Assembly: GCA_012520095.1 (NCBI GenBank)
Contig: JAAYOV010000026.1
Span: forward strand, 1-44,333
Direction of reading: 5' to 3'
Length of the DNA: 44,333 bases
Source of the DNA: Tissierellia bacterium
GTDB taxonomy: Bacteria; Bacillota; Clostridia; Peptostreptococcales; Acidaminobacteraceae
This document shows positions 42,911 through 44,333 of the stretch, in pieces; position 1 is the first letter of the stretch; the number at the start of each line of letters is the position of its first letter. The notes beneath the pieces are model-generated. The model saw nothing but the letters and a program-made list of their open reading frames with translations. It was not told the origin of the DNA and did not search any database. Made by a program: the position numbers and the translations under genes.

Positions 42911-43093
42911 TTAAATATACTTAAAAGCCGGAGCTTTTAGTACGTCTCCCTTCTTTATATAATGTTGGTTCAAAGCATCAGCGATGCTCTTTAGACCTTT
43001 CCATATAGGCGGCATCAGACAAAATATCCCCGTTATTTCATTGAGCGTTAAAAATAGCTCACCTTTATTCTCTTCCCCATCTTTCTTAAGCAT
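42911..43093 (-). CDS. small protein of unknown function in the hydrogenase cluster
   Basis: 60 residues (starts [20 protein letters not shown], ends KKGDVLKAPAFKYI). I do not recognise it. It overlaps the end of the phosphatase gene by 46 bases and stops 5 bases before the hydrogenase ATG, a coupling pattern that supports translation. A weak GAAGAG ribosome site precedes the ATG. It is mixed hydrophilic, without cysteines that could bind an FeS cluster apart from one (IFCLMPP), so it is unlikely to be an electron carrier; an adaptor or maturation partner is possible. Function unknown. Confidence 0.55.
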   Translation of the reverse strand: MLKKDGEENKGELFLTLNEITGIFCLMPPIWKGLKSIADALNQHYIKKGDVLKAPAFKYI

Positions 43094-44220
43094 TTCGACA
43101 GCTCTTCTACTAAGTTCATTTTAATATTGAAATTGATGGGCAGATCCGGGTTTTGATGGGCGGGGTTGACCGCACGTCCGACATAAAAATTAATATCGGT
43201 TGCTTCTTCAAACAGCATTCGACAGATCAGAGATGCTCCATCGCGCTTAAAATTCCAGTGCTCATATTGTTTATTGTCTTTAAGATAGTCTTTGGCGTAT
43301 TCAAGCACTTTATTAATGGTGATCACGCCTTCCGTAACCAGATCCACACCTTCAATTTCAGCAATCGGAGGTACGTCGGCATCTACGAAATCAAGACTCG
43401 GTTTTAGAGGCTTACCTAAGAACCTTGCGGCAATGGCAGAAGTCGTCCCACCACAGACAATATGCTTTCCTTCTTTTGAAAAAAACAACGACATCATGCG
43501 ATTGTCATCATCACGATTAGCAGGAGGCCCGAGCAACATATTCATTGGCTCTCTTTTTCTGATGCGAACGACACAGGCCGTCGCATCGTCGCCGGGTTGA
43601 TGAGCGTAGAGTCGATCGCATTTTTCAATCAGAACAGTGGATAGAGTCTTGGCCGTATATCCCCCATACGAAAGCGCTTGCATAAAATCAGCGATATCTT
43701 CACGCTTCCATCCAAAATTGTATGCCGCGCCGATACCTGCGTGAGCACAGCCATCGCTGATAGCAATGAAAAGATCGTTTTCATGCAGATTGATAGTAGA
43801 CCTGAAGATCTTCTTGCCATCGATATTGATTTCCGTTCTCGGATACTCCCAAAAATTATTGTCGCGGATGACAATAATATGAGGATTATCATATTGAATT
43901 AACTCGGCCACTCGGTTATTCCTGATGTGAATAATCGTAAAAGTGGCATATGCCACACCGCGAACCGAACAAACCGGAAGCGTGGCGGCAATGGTTTGAA
44001 CGCATTCTTCCAGACTTAACTCCTCCGCCAACATGGTAGAAATGATTTTCGATGTTAATGTCGAAAGGATGCTCGCTTTCACACCGCTTCCAAGTCCGTC
44101 AGAAAGCACGACAACCGTTGTATCGTCACTTGGTTCTACGACAACCACATGGTCACCACAGAGCTGCTCGCCAAAATAATTAATGCTTTTATAGCCGATA
44201 TCCGTACATAGATCATTCAT
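43048..44220 (-). CDS. SpoIIE/PP2C-type serine phosphatase
   Basis: 390 residues. The N-terminal two thirds form a PP2C-like (SpoIIE) phosphatase: metal-ligand motifs [15 protein letters not shown] (about residue 36-50), [12 protein letters not shown] (about 155-166) and [11 protein letters not shown] (about 208-218), with [15 protein letters not shown] between. The remaining C-terminal part (about 235-390; [20 protein letters not shown]) is a separate domain I do not recognise. Such phosphatases dephosphorylate serine or threonine on regulators, for example anti-sigma-factor antagonists. Here it sits between two hydrogenase-like genes: it overlaps the upstream hydrogenase partial gene by 8 bases and the downstream small gene by 46. 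I infer that redox or H2 status is passed to it. Confidence 0.85.
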   Translation of the reverse strand: MNDLCTDIGYKSINYFGEQLCGDHVVVVEPSDDTTVVVLSDGLGSGVKASILSTLTSKIISTMLAEELSLEECVQTIAATLPVCSVRGVAYATFTIIHIRNNRVAELIQYDNPHIIVIRDNNFWEYPRTEINIDGKKIFRSTINLHENDLFIAISDGCAHAGIGAAYNFGWKREDIADFMQALSYGGYTAKTLSTVLIEKCDRLYAHQPGDDATACVVRIRKREPMNMLLGPPANRDDDNRMMSLFFSKEGKHIVCGGTTSAIAARFLGKPLKPSLDFVDADVPPIAEIEGVDLVTEGVITINKVLEYAKDYLKDNKQYEHWNFKRDGASLICRMLFEEATDINFYVGRAVNPAHQNPDLPINFNIKMNLVEELSKCLRKMGKRIKVSYF

Positions 44221-44333
44221 CTTGGATGGAATCCTTCAGTTTCGTGAGTGCAATCTTTGTTTCCGCTGCCGTTTCACCAAGAAGCAATGCAATTTCTTGA
44301 ACGATACGCATCTGCTTTTCTACGACCTTGTCA
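44213..44333 (-). CDS. C-terminus of the upstream gene (probable HydS-type hydrogenase with PAS domain)
   Basis: Reading in from the right edge, 39 residues ([14 protein letters not shown] ... [10 protein letters not shown]) end at a TGA that overlaps the phosphatase start by 8 bases. The tail is a helical segment rich in Lys, Glu, Gln and Ala with [15 protein letters not shown], resembling the C-terminus of hydrogenase-PAS proteins found before SpoIIE phosphatase genes in clostridia. Only the end is inside the window, so the hydrogenase/PAS assignment is by resemblance and position. The gene is cut by the window border, not by mutation. Confidence 0.55.
   Translation of the reverse strand, partial: DKVVEKQMRIVQEIALLLGETAAETKIALTKLKDSIQDE

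Noticed and set aside
1-44333. CRISPR array, tRNA/rRNA genes, insertion sequence or prophage
   Set aside because: No regular spaced repeats, no cloverleaf or rRNA sequence recognised, and no transposase, integrase or phage structural protein among the translations.

Overview
The window reads as chromosomal DNA from an anaerobic, fermentative Gram-positive bacterium (Bacillota, Clostridia/Tissierellia-like). The signs are strong AGGAGG ribosome sites, TTG and GTG starts, a T-box leader, a CcpA-type cre site, a lipoprotein ABC solute receptor, a Na+-pumping biotin decarboxylase, a B12-dependent ribonucleotide reductase and a two-[FeFe]-hydrogenase/SpoIIE-phosphatase cluster. The genus cannot be fixed from the sequence alone. 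I see no rRNA, tRNA, transposase, prophage or CRISPR array.

Layout. (1) 1-8874, minus: the start of a membrane-anchored gene, possibly of the FHA type, at the left edge, and a single gene for a 2825-residue N-terminally anchored protein with fibronectin-III-like and Ig-like domains and a ~1200-residue beta-rich C-terminal half of unknown function. It is preceded by a gene-free leader with three consecutive inverted repeats. (2) 9425-15388, minus: a complete aspartate-to-threonine operon lysC-asd-hom-thrC-thrB, with every gene overlapping the next, under a promoter and T-box leader whose best specifier is the Thr codon ACC. (3) 15430-15909, minus: a SixA-like phosphatase. (4) 16127-21991, plus: a sugar ABC importer (lipoprotein receptor, small membrane protein, MalF-like permease with an unusual coiled-coil N-terminus, MalG, MsmK-type ATPase) with a strong internal terminator after the receptor gene. 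(5) 22192-25630, plus: KtrB/KtrA potassium uptake and a CNNM/CorC CBS-domain membrane protein.

(6) 25763-29433, minus: a WYL-like protein, RNase R and a HAD phosphatase, overlapping. (7) 29601-30900, minus: lipoprotein, OsmC-like protein and universal stress protein. (8) 31073-32862, minus: beta, small membrane and biotin-carrier subunits of a Na+-translocating decarboxylase, lacking the carboxyltransferase, with a cre site in the leader. (9) 32994-36473, minus: RadA and an EF-G paralogue. (10) 36571-38295, minus: a PadR / HAAS-DUF1700 / DUF4097 module. (11) 38587-40947, minus: an adenosylcobalamin-dependent ribonucleotide reductase with an ATP cone, controlled by what looks like a pair of NrdR boxes 32 bp apart. 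(12) 41478-44333, minus: a hydrogenase-phosphatase cluster running off the right edge.

The parts least explained by known families are the giant surface protein with its structured leader, the coiled-coil MalF, the separated decarboxylase set, and the small unknown protein inside the hydrogenase/phosphatase cluster. The regulatory elements (Thr T-box, NrdR boxes, cre, receptor-gene attenuator) were read directly from sequence and are the most testable new statements. No wholly new defence or mobile system is visible.
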